DNA from: Chamaelirium japonicum
Taxonomy: Eukaryota > Streptophyta > Magnoliopsida > Liliales > Melanthiaceae
DNA length: 64,000 nucleotides
Direction of reading: 5' to 3'
NCBI GenBank assembly: GCA_947650365.1
Contig: OX393552.1
Location: 52,335,428-52,399,427, forward strand
A program made the translations under genes and the position numbers. The notes below the pieces were generated by a model, which made no database searches, was not told where the DNA came from, and worked only from the letters and a program-made list of their open reading frames with translations. This document shows, one piece after another, positions 1-16,700 of this stretch (position 1 is its first letter; every line of letters starts with the position of its first letter).

Positions 1-2669
<2,669 letters not shown>

Positions 2670-2760
<91 letters not shown>
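2670..2760. repeat. (TA)n(GA)n compound microsatellite
   Basis: TA array from 2670 to 2730 followed by GA repeats to 2760. It separates two palindromic elements. Confidence 0.97.
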
Positions 2761-2764
<4 letters not shown>

Positions 2765-3097
2765 TGATACATTACAGCCGGGTAACGTGCAGCCACCCCT
2801 TTCCGGGGTATTTTTGAAATTTTTTTTTTGGGGATTGATCACCCACCCTTGGATAGCACACACAAAAAATTTCAGCTCAATCCCAGACCTGTAGGCCGTC
2901 TAAATGTGATCGACTTTTATCGATCATTCATTTTTATCGTCATTTTGATCAACACATTTGGACGACCTATAGGTCTTGGATCAAGCTGAAATTTTTTGTG
3001 TGTGCTATCCAAGGGTGGGTGATCAATCCCAAAAAAAAAAAAAATCCAAAAATACCCCGGAAGGGGGTATCGCACGTTAAGGCCGCAATGTATCATT

Positions 3098-3099
<2 letters not shown>
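2761..3099. mobile_element. foldback MITE-like element
   Basis: The ends pair (GTAGTGATAC at 2761 with GTATCATTAC at 3090-3099). The inner arms also pair: TTGGGGATTGATCACCCACC near 2828 matches GGTGGGTGATCAATCCC near 3014. The centre contains TTTTATCGATC-type words. A GA array borders it on the left and a CT array on the right, so the inverted symmetry continues into the microsatellites. Confidence 0.75.
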
Positions 3100-3184
<85 letters not shown>

Positions 3185-3351
3185 GTGTGTCTGTGTGAAT
3201 AATAAAATGCGATGTTGCGGTACATGCGGCGTGCGCCTGTAGCTGCATGGTGCACCCGCCTCGATCTGTGAATCACACTCATCCCCAATTGGTAGGTGCG
3301 TGTGATGCATTAAGCAGCTACGGACGCATGCCTCACACACCACAAACTAAC

Positions 3352-3354
<3 letters not shown>
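3100..3354. repeat. (CT)n(TA)n array and short imperfect palindromic spacer
   Basis: CT repeats (3100-3126) and TA repeats (3127-3180) are followed by a 170-bp spacer. The spacer has GTAGCTGCA-type words in both orientations and looks like a decayed relative of the neighbouring foldback elements. The TA array resumes at about 3355. Confidence 0.55.
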
Positions 3355-4405
<1,051 letters not shown>

Positions 4406-4415
4406 TATATATATA

Positions 4416-5025
<610 letters not shown>

Positions 5026-5086
5026 TTATCATTTTCCACAACACAACAATTTGCAGGTTTATGGGCATGCTGGCTTGCGGGCATGT

Positions 5087-6100
5087 CCTACACAACACAA
5101 CAATTTGCAGGTCTCTCAAGTAAATCGAAGTGCTCCAATGTGCTATAGACGAACTCTTCATCAAACAACCATATCGCCGCTCAAATGCGCCCTAAGGTGG
5201 TCAAATATCCAAAACATTGATCAAGTCCAAGCAATGTTGGAACTTGACCACAGTGACAACTTTCGTCAACATATCAGCATGGTTATCTGCAGTGCTAATC
5301 TTCTGCAAGAAAATAACGTTCTCATCCAGAGTTTTCCGAACATAGTTGAATCGAACATCTATATGCTTGGTGCGAGTATGATGGAATACAATCTTCTTGT
5401 AATAAAATCACATTCTCCTCCATAGTTTCCGAACAAAGTGAAATCTCCTCCTCCTCCCCCTTTCTTCTCCCTTTTTCCTGAGATGTGTCGATCGCTCTCA
5501 ATTAACATTTGTGGCCAGCGATCGCTTGTGAACGACATGGTGTGGATCTATTCGATTGCTCTCTACCGAACAGGTCCCCACCATTTTTACAGGTCCTACA
5601 CAACACAACAATTTGCAGGTCTCTCAAGTAAATCGAAGTGCTCCAATGTGCTATAGACGAACTCTTCATCAAACAACCATATCGCCGCTCAAATGCGCCC
5701 TAAGGTGCTCAAATATTCAAAACATTGATCAAGTCCAAGCAATGTTGGAACTTGACCACAGTGACAACTTTCGTCAAAATATCAGCATGGTTACCTGCAG
5801 TGCTAATCTTCTGCAAGAAAATAACGTTCTCATCCAAAGTTTTCCGAACATAGTTGAATCGAACATCTATATGCTTGGTGCGAGTATGATGGAATACAAT
5901 CTTCTTGTAATAAAATCACATTCTCCTCCATAGTTTCCGAACAAAGTGAAATCTCCTCCTCCTCCCCCTTTCTTCTCCCTTTTTCCTGAGATGTGTCGAT
6001 CGCTCTCAATTAACGTTTGTGGCCAGGGATCGCTCTCAATTAACGTTTGTGGCCTGAGATGTGTCGGTTGCATGGTACCGCCGCAAGTGCTCTTATCAAT
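5087..6100 (-). mobile_element. Copia retrotransposon 3' pol fragment, 507-bp tandem duplication
   Basis: Reading the minus strand from about 5425 and again from about 5933 gives the end of a Copia pol protein: a HTKHIDVRFNYVRKTLDE segment, then LLQKISTADN-like and HADMLTKVV segments, then KFQHCLDLI. This is the conserved C-terminal tail of Copia RNase H. The two copies lie 507 bp apart (CCTACACAACACAAC at 5087 and 5594) and are nearly identical. A short third copy of the distal word GATCGCTCTCAATTAACG follows at about 6028. No LTR or upstream polymerase is attached, so this is a dead fragment that was duplicated locally. Confidence 0.8.
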
Positions 6101-6261
6101 ATTTTGGGAGGCCTGAGGACACATCCGGCGGTTCCACTTTTGCCAAGTTGGGGTGCTAGTAATTCGTGGGGTGCAAATAGCAGCACCTGGACCTGAAATG
6201 TTTTGGGGGCCGTACGAGGATCAAGCGGGTTCCAACTGAACTCGACCGAGCAAAACAAGTC

Positions 6262-6487
6262 AGTACCTCACGTGGCACCGTCTTATCCATCAGATCTTCT
6301 CTGCCTCTGAAACGCGAGATCTGCTGTAAGCTGTCTGATTTATGAATCGGACGGCTGAGTGAGAAACCCTAGGGTAAAAGAAACGTGGGGAGACCTCCGC
6401 TACAAAACCCCTTATCAGTCGCTAAAGCTTCCTCTTTCCTCAATCATCCCTCTCTCGGTCGTTTGGAGCTTCGTCCCAGCCCTAAAG
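6262..6487 (+). promoter_or_regulatory. probable promoter and first non-coding exon of the RSA1 homologue
   Basis: A G-box/ABRE core CACGTGGC lies at 6269-6276 and a telo-box AAACCCTA at 6364-6371. Downstream the sequence becomes pyrimidine-rich. A splice donor (AAAG|GTGAGA) at 6487/6488 pairs with an acceptor at 6818-6819, giving an intron in the 5' leader. The start of transcription is probably between 6380 and 6440, but no TATA box is clear. The G-box would fit stress or ABA control, which is inference. Confidence 0.5.
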
Positions 6488-6847
6488 GTGAGATCTTTCT
6501 CCCTCTCCTCGTACCTCCCGTCTCGGTCTTCCGTTGCAGGACTTGATTTCCGCTGCGATCTGTGATGTTCTGGATCGAGCACCGCTAATCGCCATCTAGG
6601 GTTCTTAAATTCCAAACTTTTAATTCCTACAAGTGTTAATTTCTTTGCGAATCACTCATCCTCCTTGTTTCTTGTGATGTTCATGTTCTGTGACGATTTT
6701 GTAGTCTTCAATCCTGTTCTCATGGATTCTTGAGGATGTTCGACCGTGGGGAAATGGATCTCACCGTTGATTTATTGAATTTTTTTTAAAAATTTAATGC
6801 GTGATATTATGAGATGCAGGTATTGATCTGTTAGAGGAGGGGAGAGA

Positions 6848-8995
6848 ATGTACCCTTCGAAGGGAGGCAACGCATATGGGCAACAGGCCTATGCTTCGCA
6901 ACAGGCATATGGGCAAATCGTAAGCCATCTCCCAGTATTTAATTAATTAATTAATTTTTTTGATGTGATCATCTTTTTTTTTTTTTCCCAGTTAATAGAT
7001 GGATGTGGCTTCTGTTTAATAATGATGTCCTGTTTTTTTTTTTAATCTTGGGATGTTATTGGGTTGTAGGCTGGAGCTACTGGTTACGCCGTGAATCCCA
7101 TAGGTCCCGATGGGGCAACTCAGCATGCGTTGGCATCGCGGCAGGCACTGATGGGTGCTGCCCAAGAAGTGGATTTGAGTGCTTATAGATCCCATCCTTC
7201 ACAATTAGCTCAGTACGGTGGGCCTTATGCGTCGGTCTATGGTTCTGCTGATTTAAGCAGTGTCCAACAGGTCGTAATACATGATCGAACCTTGCAATTT
7301 ATTGTTTTTATATCGCATACTAGTATTAGTTTATGCGCTTTCGGTTGGTAAAATCGATTTGACCCTTTTTTCTTTTACAGTTGCTACATGTTTTTCATGA
7401 TTTTGATGTTTCCCATCTCGTACAAACACATCAAGTTAGAAAAGAATCCGTTCCAAGGAAGGTATAAAAAAACAGCACATGAAAATAATTCTCTACAAAA
7501 GAAACCCTAGAACCTTAATACAAACTAACAACATTTGATGTAAAGCGAAGGATAATTAATGACATGGAATCAAACGTTGAAAAAATTCCTACGAATGACC
7601 GAAATATGTCTTCTTTTTTGAGGATCCAATATAGGAAATGATCAAAGTTTTGAGAGTGCCAAATTTTTGGTCGACATCACGGAATGTCAAATGAAATGAC
7701 CAACATTTTACCGTATTCCAACATTCCGTCTTTTTTTTTTTGACCACACCACTGAAAAATTTCATCTATTTTCAGTAAAATATTCTATCTTTTTTGTTGA
7801 AAAATTCCATCCTTTTCCTCTGTTCCTATTTTTCATAACAGATCGAAAGTAACGAAAACAAGCATAATTTTGACGAAAATTCAATAAATTTTCACCTGAA
7901 ACTTCCCTTCAAATTATAAAATTTACATCGACATTTGATCGAAATCCAATAATTTTTTGTTTTGACCGACTGAAGCCGATATCTAAATCAATATTTATAA
8001 CCTCAATTCATTACCATAACCATAAAGCCATGCCCCATCTATGTGGGGTCTTCTCAATTTATCCTTCCTTGCCATTCAATTCTATCTAGGGGTATTTCCA
8101 TGTCTTTCTAACAACTTCCATGATTCCATCAATGTTATTCTAGGTCTTCCCCTTCTACTTGGACCTTCCACACTAATATGAGACCCTTTCCTTATACGGG
8201 CTGCCTCTACTTTACATTGTACATGACCAAACCATCTTAATCTATTATCCATCATCTTGTTCTCAATTTGTGCCACTCCGACACCTTTTCTAATATACTC
8301 ATTCCTCAAACCTCCTAGTTTTTCCTTACATACACCTCACCATCCTCATCTCAACCACGCGGCCCACGTCCATCTTATGGGCTTGAGATCTCTTTAAGGG
8401 CTAACATTCTGAACCATATACTATTGCGGGTCGTATTGCTGTTTTGTTAAATTTACTTTTGAGCATGGATACACCGATACTTCGAAACAGGTGCCGTACC
8501 CGTATCAGATACTTCCCGATACGTTCTGATACGGCTAGGAGCATTGGGTTTTTTTTTTTAAAAAAGATCCGATACTTCGGAGATATGGGGCCGATACTCC
8601 AGGATACGTATGGATGGTAATGTAGTACAAAATCCAAAAATCCGACCCAAATTCGATCGAAACTTCGGATTGGGTCTAAATTCTATACGTGACCATTTGC
8701 TTAATGATATCATTTATATGTTTTGTTTTTGGGATGATGCATGTGACACTAACTTTGTATTTTGTAATGAATGATGAATGTTAGCGTTTTTTGCTAGCGT
8801 TTTGTAATGGACGATGAATGTGACACTTGCGTAATGTTGCTAGTGTTACTTTTTTGTAATGGATGAATGTGACATTTGCTTTGTATTTTTTGGCTGTATT
8901 GGATGTAAATCATGTAATGAATGATGAGCATGATCATATTTAATTTTCAAACTATTCACTATTCATATTCTAGCACAAAATATTATATTTAATTA

Positions 8996-9036
<41 letters not shown>

Positions 9037-10698
9037 TACAAACGTATCATTGCCGTACCGCGTATCGTAGTTTTTCAAAAATCCATGTATCGCCGTGTCC
9101 GTATCCTCGTGTCCGTATCGGTGCTTCCTAGCTCTTGAGTCTTAAAGGCATGCGTCGATCACATAGCACTTTTGAGGCCCCTCTCCATTTTGTCTAATCC
9201 TCTCTAATCTTATTGCATAGATCATTATCTATCTCTCTATTCTTCTGTATGACAGATCCAAGATATCAAAAATAGTCATATTGTTGTACTTCATGATCAT
9301 CAATTGTGAAATGGCTTCATTATCATTATTATTTGTGATAAAATTGCACTCCATATATTCTGTTTTAGCTCGACTTATTTTTAAGGTCTTATCTTTCAAA
9401 GTTTTCCTCCACAATTTCAATTTAGTATTTTACCTCATCTTTTTCTCATCGACCAACACTATATCATCTGCAAATAACATACATTACACTACTTCTTGAA
9501 TATTAGCTGTGAGTTCATCAACGATAAGAGTAATAAGATATGGCCTTAAGACTCACCCTTGGTTAGGGGTGGGACATGGGTGGGTTGAAGGGTCTGCCTA
9601 TGCCCAACTTGACCTACACACATCTTAACTCGTTTTGCCCATGTAACCAGTGGTACCCATGGAAGCCCAACCCGGGCTTGGCCCTTCGGGTTGCTCGGGT
9701 TGCCCAATTAGAAATGCTTGTGAAACATATGTAAATGGGAAATGGCCCTTCGGGTTGCTCGGGTTGCCCAATTAGAAATGCTTGTGAAACATATGTAAAT
9801 GGGAAACAAAATAACAAAATTAAAAGGTCAAACTATTTGATTGAAAATGAAGCATTGCTCTGCACCGCTAGAGAGAGATGAGCGAGGGGGTAAGATAGGA
9901 ACAGAGGGTGTCAGTCGTGTGGGGTCAGGGTTTCTCTTTCTCTATTGTGAATTTGTAATTTATATATGAATTACTGGATTAGTAAAGCACTCGAGCTGGT
10001 GTGAGTGTGAGTCGTGTACTATGTGTGTGTGCCACTAAGCATTGCACTATTGTAGTGCAATGAGATCAGAGTGTGATCCACTCTTCATTGCTCCACTGTA
10101 GTGCAATAAGATCAGATTAGTGGAACCACAGTAGTGAGATACAAGTATGCGACTGTACTCGGGTTCCTTGGGTTGGGTAAGACCGGTGTAACTTATCCAA
10201 ATTGAAATCGGGTTGATATTTTTTTGTCTAAACCTGTTCAAGTTTTTAATAAACTTCGTCCATGCTTGTTGATTATTCGAGTTGGGTTCAGGTTGGGGGG
10301 GTTGGACTCGCCCAAGTCCCACCCCTACCCTTGGTTGAGTCATGCAGTTACTGGAAATTCATTTGTGTTGCCGCAGTTACTGCTGACACTAGTAATTGCT
10401 CCGTCATACATGTCTTCAATCACTTCAATATAACCTCGAGGCACCCTTTTTCTCCTTAAAGTTCACCAAATCACGTCGCGTTGTACTCTATTATAAACCA
10501 TCTCTAAGTCGATAAAAACCATATGTAGATTCTGTATATTCTCTCTAAATGTTTCCATCAGTTGACTCAGCAAGAAAATAGCCTCCATTGTGGACATTCC
10601 TGCTATGATCTGTGGACACGGACACGGGTGTCGAGTATCGACACGGATACGGGAGTCGGACACGGCAAAATCATAAAAGATGGATACGGGGACACGTG

Positions 10699-10755
<57 letters not shown>

Positions 10756-13700
10756 CATCAATAAAATTATGAAGTTAATAACGGTTGAAAATAACTAGAG
10801 TAGAATTATCAAATATTACTAGAGTTCACACACGAACGATTGAAAATAGAACTATAAATGATGTTCATCAAAAAAACAAATCATTTGGCAAAAAAAAAAC
10901 TCAAGCGTCTTCAAGAGGAGGCATGTCTGGATCAACATCTTGATTATCATTATCCGCTATCACAGGCATGCGTTCGACGACTGGATCATTGAGGGAAAGT
11001 TCTTCAAGGTCCATATCTATAGGAAACTCCAAGTTTGATTCTTCAGCTATCATATCCCAGCACTTTGAAGGATCATTTTTGTAACTCTGCTCCCTCCTAG
11101 ATAATAGTCTTAAATTGCTATGAATGAAAACAAGATCTTCAGCACGATTTGATTTTGTTTGATTCCGCTTCACATTCAAAATATATGAGAACGTGCTCCA
11201 ATTTCTCTCACAAGAAGAAGAAGCCGGTTGATTAAGCAACCTACAATGCACAATGTCAATGAGAAGTTAGTATCATGTCAAATTTATAACTTGGATGGAT
11301 TCAATAAAACAATATTTAAACGAAATGGTATACCTATCAGCTAATGCTGCAATCTTTGGAGCACCGGCTCCATAATTTGCCCACCATGTTTGTGGCTCCA
11401 TTAAGTATCTGTCACGATTAGATTGCCAACTTGAAAATTTATTACAAGCCATTGAGAAATCTGCATATTGTTGCCGTACTTCTGCAATGTCTTCTTCTGA
11501 AAATAATCTCTCCAGACATTTATTGCGTTCTTCTGATATTTCTTCATCACGATGTGGAGCAACACGCTTCAAACCTTCACCTCCTTCTATCAACCATCTA
11601 TCGCTGTAAAATTTGGGAACCAATGAATGTGCGAGGCAGTGCAATGAGGTATTGCTTTTATTCCATCTTTTAACCAAGACATCATGTAACTCAGTATAGA
11701 AATCACTGCTATCTGTAAGGAGATTTTTCTTCTCGTGAGCAAAGACAATAGCACGGACTTTTTCAATCATAGTATCCCACTTATCATAAATAAGGTGTAG
11801 ACAAGGTTTGTCAGAATCTGCTTCTCTCAACATATTGACAATTGATGCAATAAATGATAAAAAATATTCAACTTGATCCCACCAACTATCATACAAAATA
11901 ATGTTCTTTAGATAATCAGCTTTTTTTCTGTCATCTGGCCTATAAGATGTTTTCCAATCTTCATCAAGGACCATTTTCTCTAATGATTTCTTTACTTTTT
12001 GCACTCGTTGTATCATAATAATATTTGAAGCAAACCGAGTTTCTGCAATATTAAGAAGCCGAAGATGAGAGTATTTATTGAATATTTTTAGTGCATGCGA
12101 GTGATTTGTAACAAAAGTCTTCAATGTTCTTGCATCAAAAATAATATTTTGAATCCATTCGAACTGCTGAAATCTATTTTGATCAGCCCTCTCGGATGCA
12201 CATATGTCTTTTAAAGCTAAGTTCAACGTATGAACTACACAAGGTGTCCAAAATATGTGTGGATATGTCTCTTCAACTCGCAAACCAGCAGCTTTACAAA
12301 CAGCAGCATTATCAGTGATAATCTGGACTACATTTAAGGGCCCCACTTCAGTAATGACTTCAAGAAATAATTTAGAAATATATGTAGCATCCTTATACTC
12401 CCCAGACGAGTCAATTGCCTTCAAAAACATTGGACCACTAGAAGACGACGCTAAGAAGTTGGTGAGGGGACGACTATTATTATCTGTCCATCCATCACTA
12501 ACAATTGAAACACCAGTACGTGGCCATCCAGCTTTTATTGAAGACAAAATTTGATTTATATTGGCTTTCTCTTGTGCCATCAATATTGTTCTTACTTTAT
12601 CATAACTTGGAACTTCATATCCAGGTAAATTACTATTGCATGCATGCTTGATCATCTGTTGAAAAACTGGATTGATAACTCCTGAAAGTGCAATACCTGC
12701 TGCATAAAAATAACGAGCAATTAAATGATCCAGCTCATTCCGTGCTTCCATATTGTAAAAGTCACCCAATGTTTTGTTTCCTTTACGCTTTTTTGATCCT
12801 TCATCAACAATAGGTAAAGGAATACTAGCATAACCTCCAGCACTTGCAGAAAGTAATTTCTTTTGATTTTCAGCATCATTTTGTAATTTTCTTAATTTTT
12901 GAATGCTTTCAAAGTCAATACCACTGCACTTTCGAATTCCTTGATTGCCGATTTGAAGTAAATGTGCCTTTACCCTTGTATATGACCCTTTATATACCTC
13001 CTTACAAAAGGTGCAATGAAATTTCCAATTACCCCCACCGCCAGTTATCTTTTCAATTTTGTCAACATACTTCCATAAAAGAAACTCCCAATCAGGATCT
13101 TCAGAATTTTGATTATTGCTCCCACTACTACCCTCTTGGATGGAACTCATATTATATAACCAACAGAAGATAAACCACTCGACTGCAAGTATGAAGAGAA
13201 CAATAAATAATTAATAAATATTTGGTATCAAAAGTTTTTTACCTACATATATCACAGCAAAGAAGAAAAAATGTAATAGTCTCTACAGACCAAAAAATTT
13301 TATTAAACAAGTCCGGTTCGGCGCACATCACATTTGGCTTGAGTTTGGATCTCCTCTAGTCGGTCGCCCGGTTGGTGGGCTCGGCGTGCATCACAGCCAC
13401 ATGCAGTCGGCCGACCGGTCGGTGGGCTCGGTGTGCATCACAGCCACTTGCAGTCGACCGCCCGGTCGGTGAGCTCGACGTGCATCACAGCCACATGCAG
13501 TTAGCCGGATTAATTGCCATCGTGCGACTGTGATGCACGTAGGCCAGCCGACTGGAGAAGATCGTCGGTTGTGATGTGCGCGGGCCTACCGATCGAGGCC
13601 GACAATCGATCACCTGGTTGGTGGGCTCGGCGTGCATCACAGTCGGCGTGCACCTGGTTATTTGCCATCGTGCGGCTCTGATTCGTGCAGACCAACCGAT

Positions 13701-16700
13701 CACCGGCTGTGATGCTCGCGGGCCAGCCAATCACCGACTGTGATGCACACGGCTGTGATGCACACGGGCTGTGATGCACACCGACTGTGATGCTTGCGGA
13801 CCACACGGCTGTGATGCACACGGCTGTGATGCTCGGCGACTTAAGGTAATCAGTATACCGGCTGTGATTCACACCGGCTGTGATTCACGCGGACCACACG
13901 GCTGTGATTCACACATTACTCGCGGACCACACGACTGTGATTCACGCGGACCACACCGGCTGTGATTCACGCGGACTACACGGCTGTGATTCACGCGGAC
14001 CACACGGCTGTGTTACTCGCGGACCACACGGCTGTGATTCACGCGGACCACACGGCTGTGATTCACGCGGACCACACGACTGTGTTACTCGCGGACCACA
14101 CGGCTGTGATTCACGCGGACCACACGGCTGTGATTCACGCGGACCACACCGGCTGTGATTCACGCCCGGGGCCCACCGACTTAAGGTAATCAGTATAAAA
14201 AAAAAACCCCCACAGACCTCGATCAATCTCTGCGGAGAAGAGAGAGGAGGGAGAGAAGCTCGGAGCGGAGAAGAGAGAGGAGGCAGAAGGAGCTCGGAGC
14301 GGCGAAGATCCAGCCGTCTCGTCGGAGGAGGAGGAGCTCCGTGGGCTGCAGAGCAGATCTCGTCGGAGGAGGAGCTCCGTGGGCTGCAGAGCAGATCTCG
14401 TCGGAGGAGCTCCGTGGGCTGAGGAGATCCGTGGGCTGCAGAGCAGATCTCGTCGAAGGAGGAGCTCCGTGGGCTGAGAGGTACGCTCAAATTTATAGGG
14501 TTTTTGGTTTCTATCTCTAGATCCCCAAATCCTCTACGTTTCTGTTTTTTTTTCTTCCCCCGATCTCTATCTACTCCGTCGAAATCGCAGACGATTGCTT
14601 CCCATGATTTCCACTGCGTTGAAATCGCGCGTGAACGGATCGATCGCGTTGAAGTCGCGGACGATTGTTTCACTTCTCCGGTGTGTCGACACGGGTAGAC
14701 ACGGGGATCCGTGTCGACACGGGTAGACACGGCTCCGAAGCCCAGTTTTCCTGTGTCCCCCATATCATAGCATTCCTGGCATCAATCCGAATTGGCCATC
14801 CTAAAGTTCTTGTCATCTTTCTTAATCTTTGTTTAATCACTATCTCACATAATTTCATGGTGTGACTCATAAGCTTAATTCCATCACTCTCTCCCATAAT
14901 TTTGTATACCTTTCTAAGTCTTTAAAGTCCTTTGTTTTCTTCCATTCGTTAAAGCATAATCTCTTTTTCTTGATTCCCTTTTGGACCTCATCATTTCACC
15001 ACCATAATATCATATATCTTTATCCCCATACCGATAACCTATCGTTTCTCCATGAACCTCTTTAGCAATTCTCTTAATACAGGTTGCAATTTGATCCCAC
15101 CTCATATTTGGTGTACCGTGTACTTTTTAAGACTCTGCTCCCCTCCTATACTTCTTTTTAAAGGATGTGTTCCCTTTTAAATTCCACCACCTTGTTCTTG
15201 GGCTTATTTTAACGCCTTTATCTATAGGTGATGCATCAAGCATAGTGTTGCTTATCATGCACTTGGTCTGACCTTCAGGAGGGTTGTATTATCTTAATTA
15301 ACTCACTATAGGGCAGCTTGTTGACAACCTCAAGGTTACCTTGTTGAATTTTGGGAATGTGTTGACAGTGTTCCTTGTTTATTATACTAGAATATCTCTA
15401 TGTTTTGTCTTTTGACATTTTTTCCTTTTACTAGAAATTCTCGATATGTTAGTTCTGTATCATATGGGCTAATATTGTACTCTGTAATTTGTTGAATGCA
15501 TTGCTCAACCGTCCTCTTCAAGTAGCATCTCTGTTGTATAGGTCGGGGGTGTGAGCGGTAAAGGAGCAGTTTCGTCCAGCCTCCAGGGTCAAACTGGTTA
15601 TCCTTCAGAGTCATCTAAGTTCTCATCTGGAGGTGCTAGCTTGGGAATGAATAGTGATGAATATCTTTCAGCGACAAATCGGGGATACACCCAAAAAGCG
15701 GATCAGTTTTCTGCACTGAAGAATTCGGATTATGCATCAATGGACAGGAGGCAATTTGGCGATCAGCAGGGTGCTTATATTGGGAGGGAGTTGCAGAGCG
15801 AATCTGCTCGAAGATATACTGATTCAGTACCATTCAGCCATCAACATAAGGTTTATCTAGTCAGTTTGTTATGTTCCGTTATCTTAACATATATGCTTTG
15901 GTCACATAATCTTAACTTTATTTTATTTGATTGTTGCTGCAGTCTGAGATGCTTGATCACATTGACCAGGTACTGAGTTGTTTATTTATTTCCCCTAAGA
16001 ATATGTGCCATTGTAGCCTCGAAAACTAATGACTTGTTGCTTAAACTGTTATAAGGCGGCACTGCTTCGCCAACAGCAAATGATGAAAGCTCATGCCTTG
16101 CAGTCTGGTTCCGATATGAGGTGTGTTTAACTTCGTGTGCTTTGGGTAGGAGCTTTTGTGGGTTCAAATGTTTACAGTTCTACTTGAATGTATTATTATC
16201 ATTGGACACATGGTTGATGGTCTGCCTTACTTTGATTGCATCTTAAACCCGTGCTTATTTTTTTGGTGGGTGATATAAATTGTATGTTAAATCACTACTA
16301 GTCCATGCTAGAGATGGAAGCTCGACACTGTGCTTTATTAAATACTACTACAACTCGTATTGCACTGAGTAGGATATACATTTGTGGCAGACAAGCTGAT
16401 TACCTTGCAGCGAGGGCGGCTGCTATTCATCCTGGACCCCAAGAGCTTAGTTCATATGGTGGAAGAATGGATGCTGATCCTCGCAGCTTATCTCTTCTCG
16501 GCAGTACTGCATATGGTGGGCAACATGCAGCTTCCATTTTAGGGGGAGCTCCGAGGAGGAATGTTGACGATCTTATCTACGCTCAGGGTTCGTCTGGTGC
16601 TGGCTATGGGGTAGGTTTGCCCCCTGGTCGGGATTATGGTGCAGGTAAAGGTCTTCGTGGCCAGTCATTCGAGTCTGATTATCAGGGGAGTGTTCTGTCA

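Larger units (their letters stand above)
10603..14770 (-). mobile_element. complete hAT transposon, 4,168 bp
   Basis: The ends CTATGATCTGTGGACACGG and the complement CTATGATATGGGGGACACAG form imperfect terminal inverted repeats. The target duplication CATTCCTG is perfect at 10595-10602 and 14771-14778, and 8 bp is the hallmark of hAT transposons. It sits inside the LINE reverse-transcriptase region. Inside are a two-exon transposase on the minus strand, a TA array (10698-10754) near the transposase 3' side, and GC-rich tandem repeats on the 5' side (13354-14480). Ends, target site and coding region all look complete, so it may be autonomous. Confidence 0.9.
8020..15180 (-). mobile_element. 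LINE (non-LTR retrotransposon) remnant, broken by three later insertions
   Basis: Minus-strand fragments read in order through a plant LINE reverse transcriptase. 15180-14779 gives RGIKLMSHTMKL-like sequence. 10602-10336 gives STMEAIFLLSQLMETFREN, then HMVFIDLEMVYNRVQRDVIW, then a GYIEVIEDMYDGAITSV-like segment. 9563-9140 gives the FADDIVLVDE catalytic box and SRAKTEYMEC. 8463-8020 gives NKTAIRPAIVYGSEC and NRLRWFGHVQ. Frameshifts and stops show that it is dead. The gaps are filled exactly by MITEs at 8464-9131 and 9564-10327 and by the hAT transposon at 10603-14770. Confidence 0.85.

Noticed and set aside
13485-14763. Frames of 80-270 codons with repeated His-Thr-Ala or Cys-Gly-Pro-Arg-Glu-Ser units
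   Set aside because: They are direct translations of the 24-bp minisatellite inside the hAT element.
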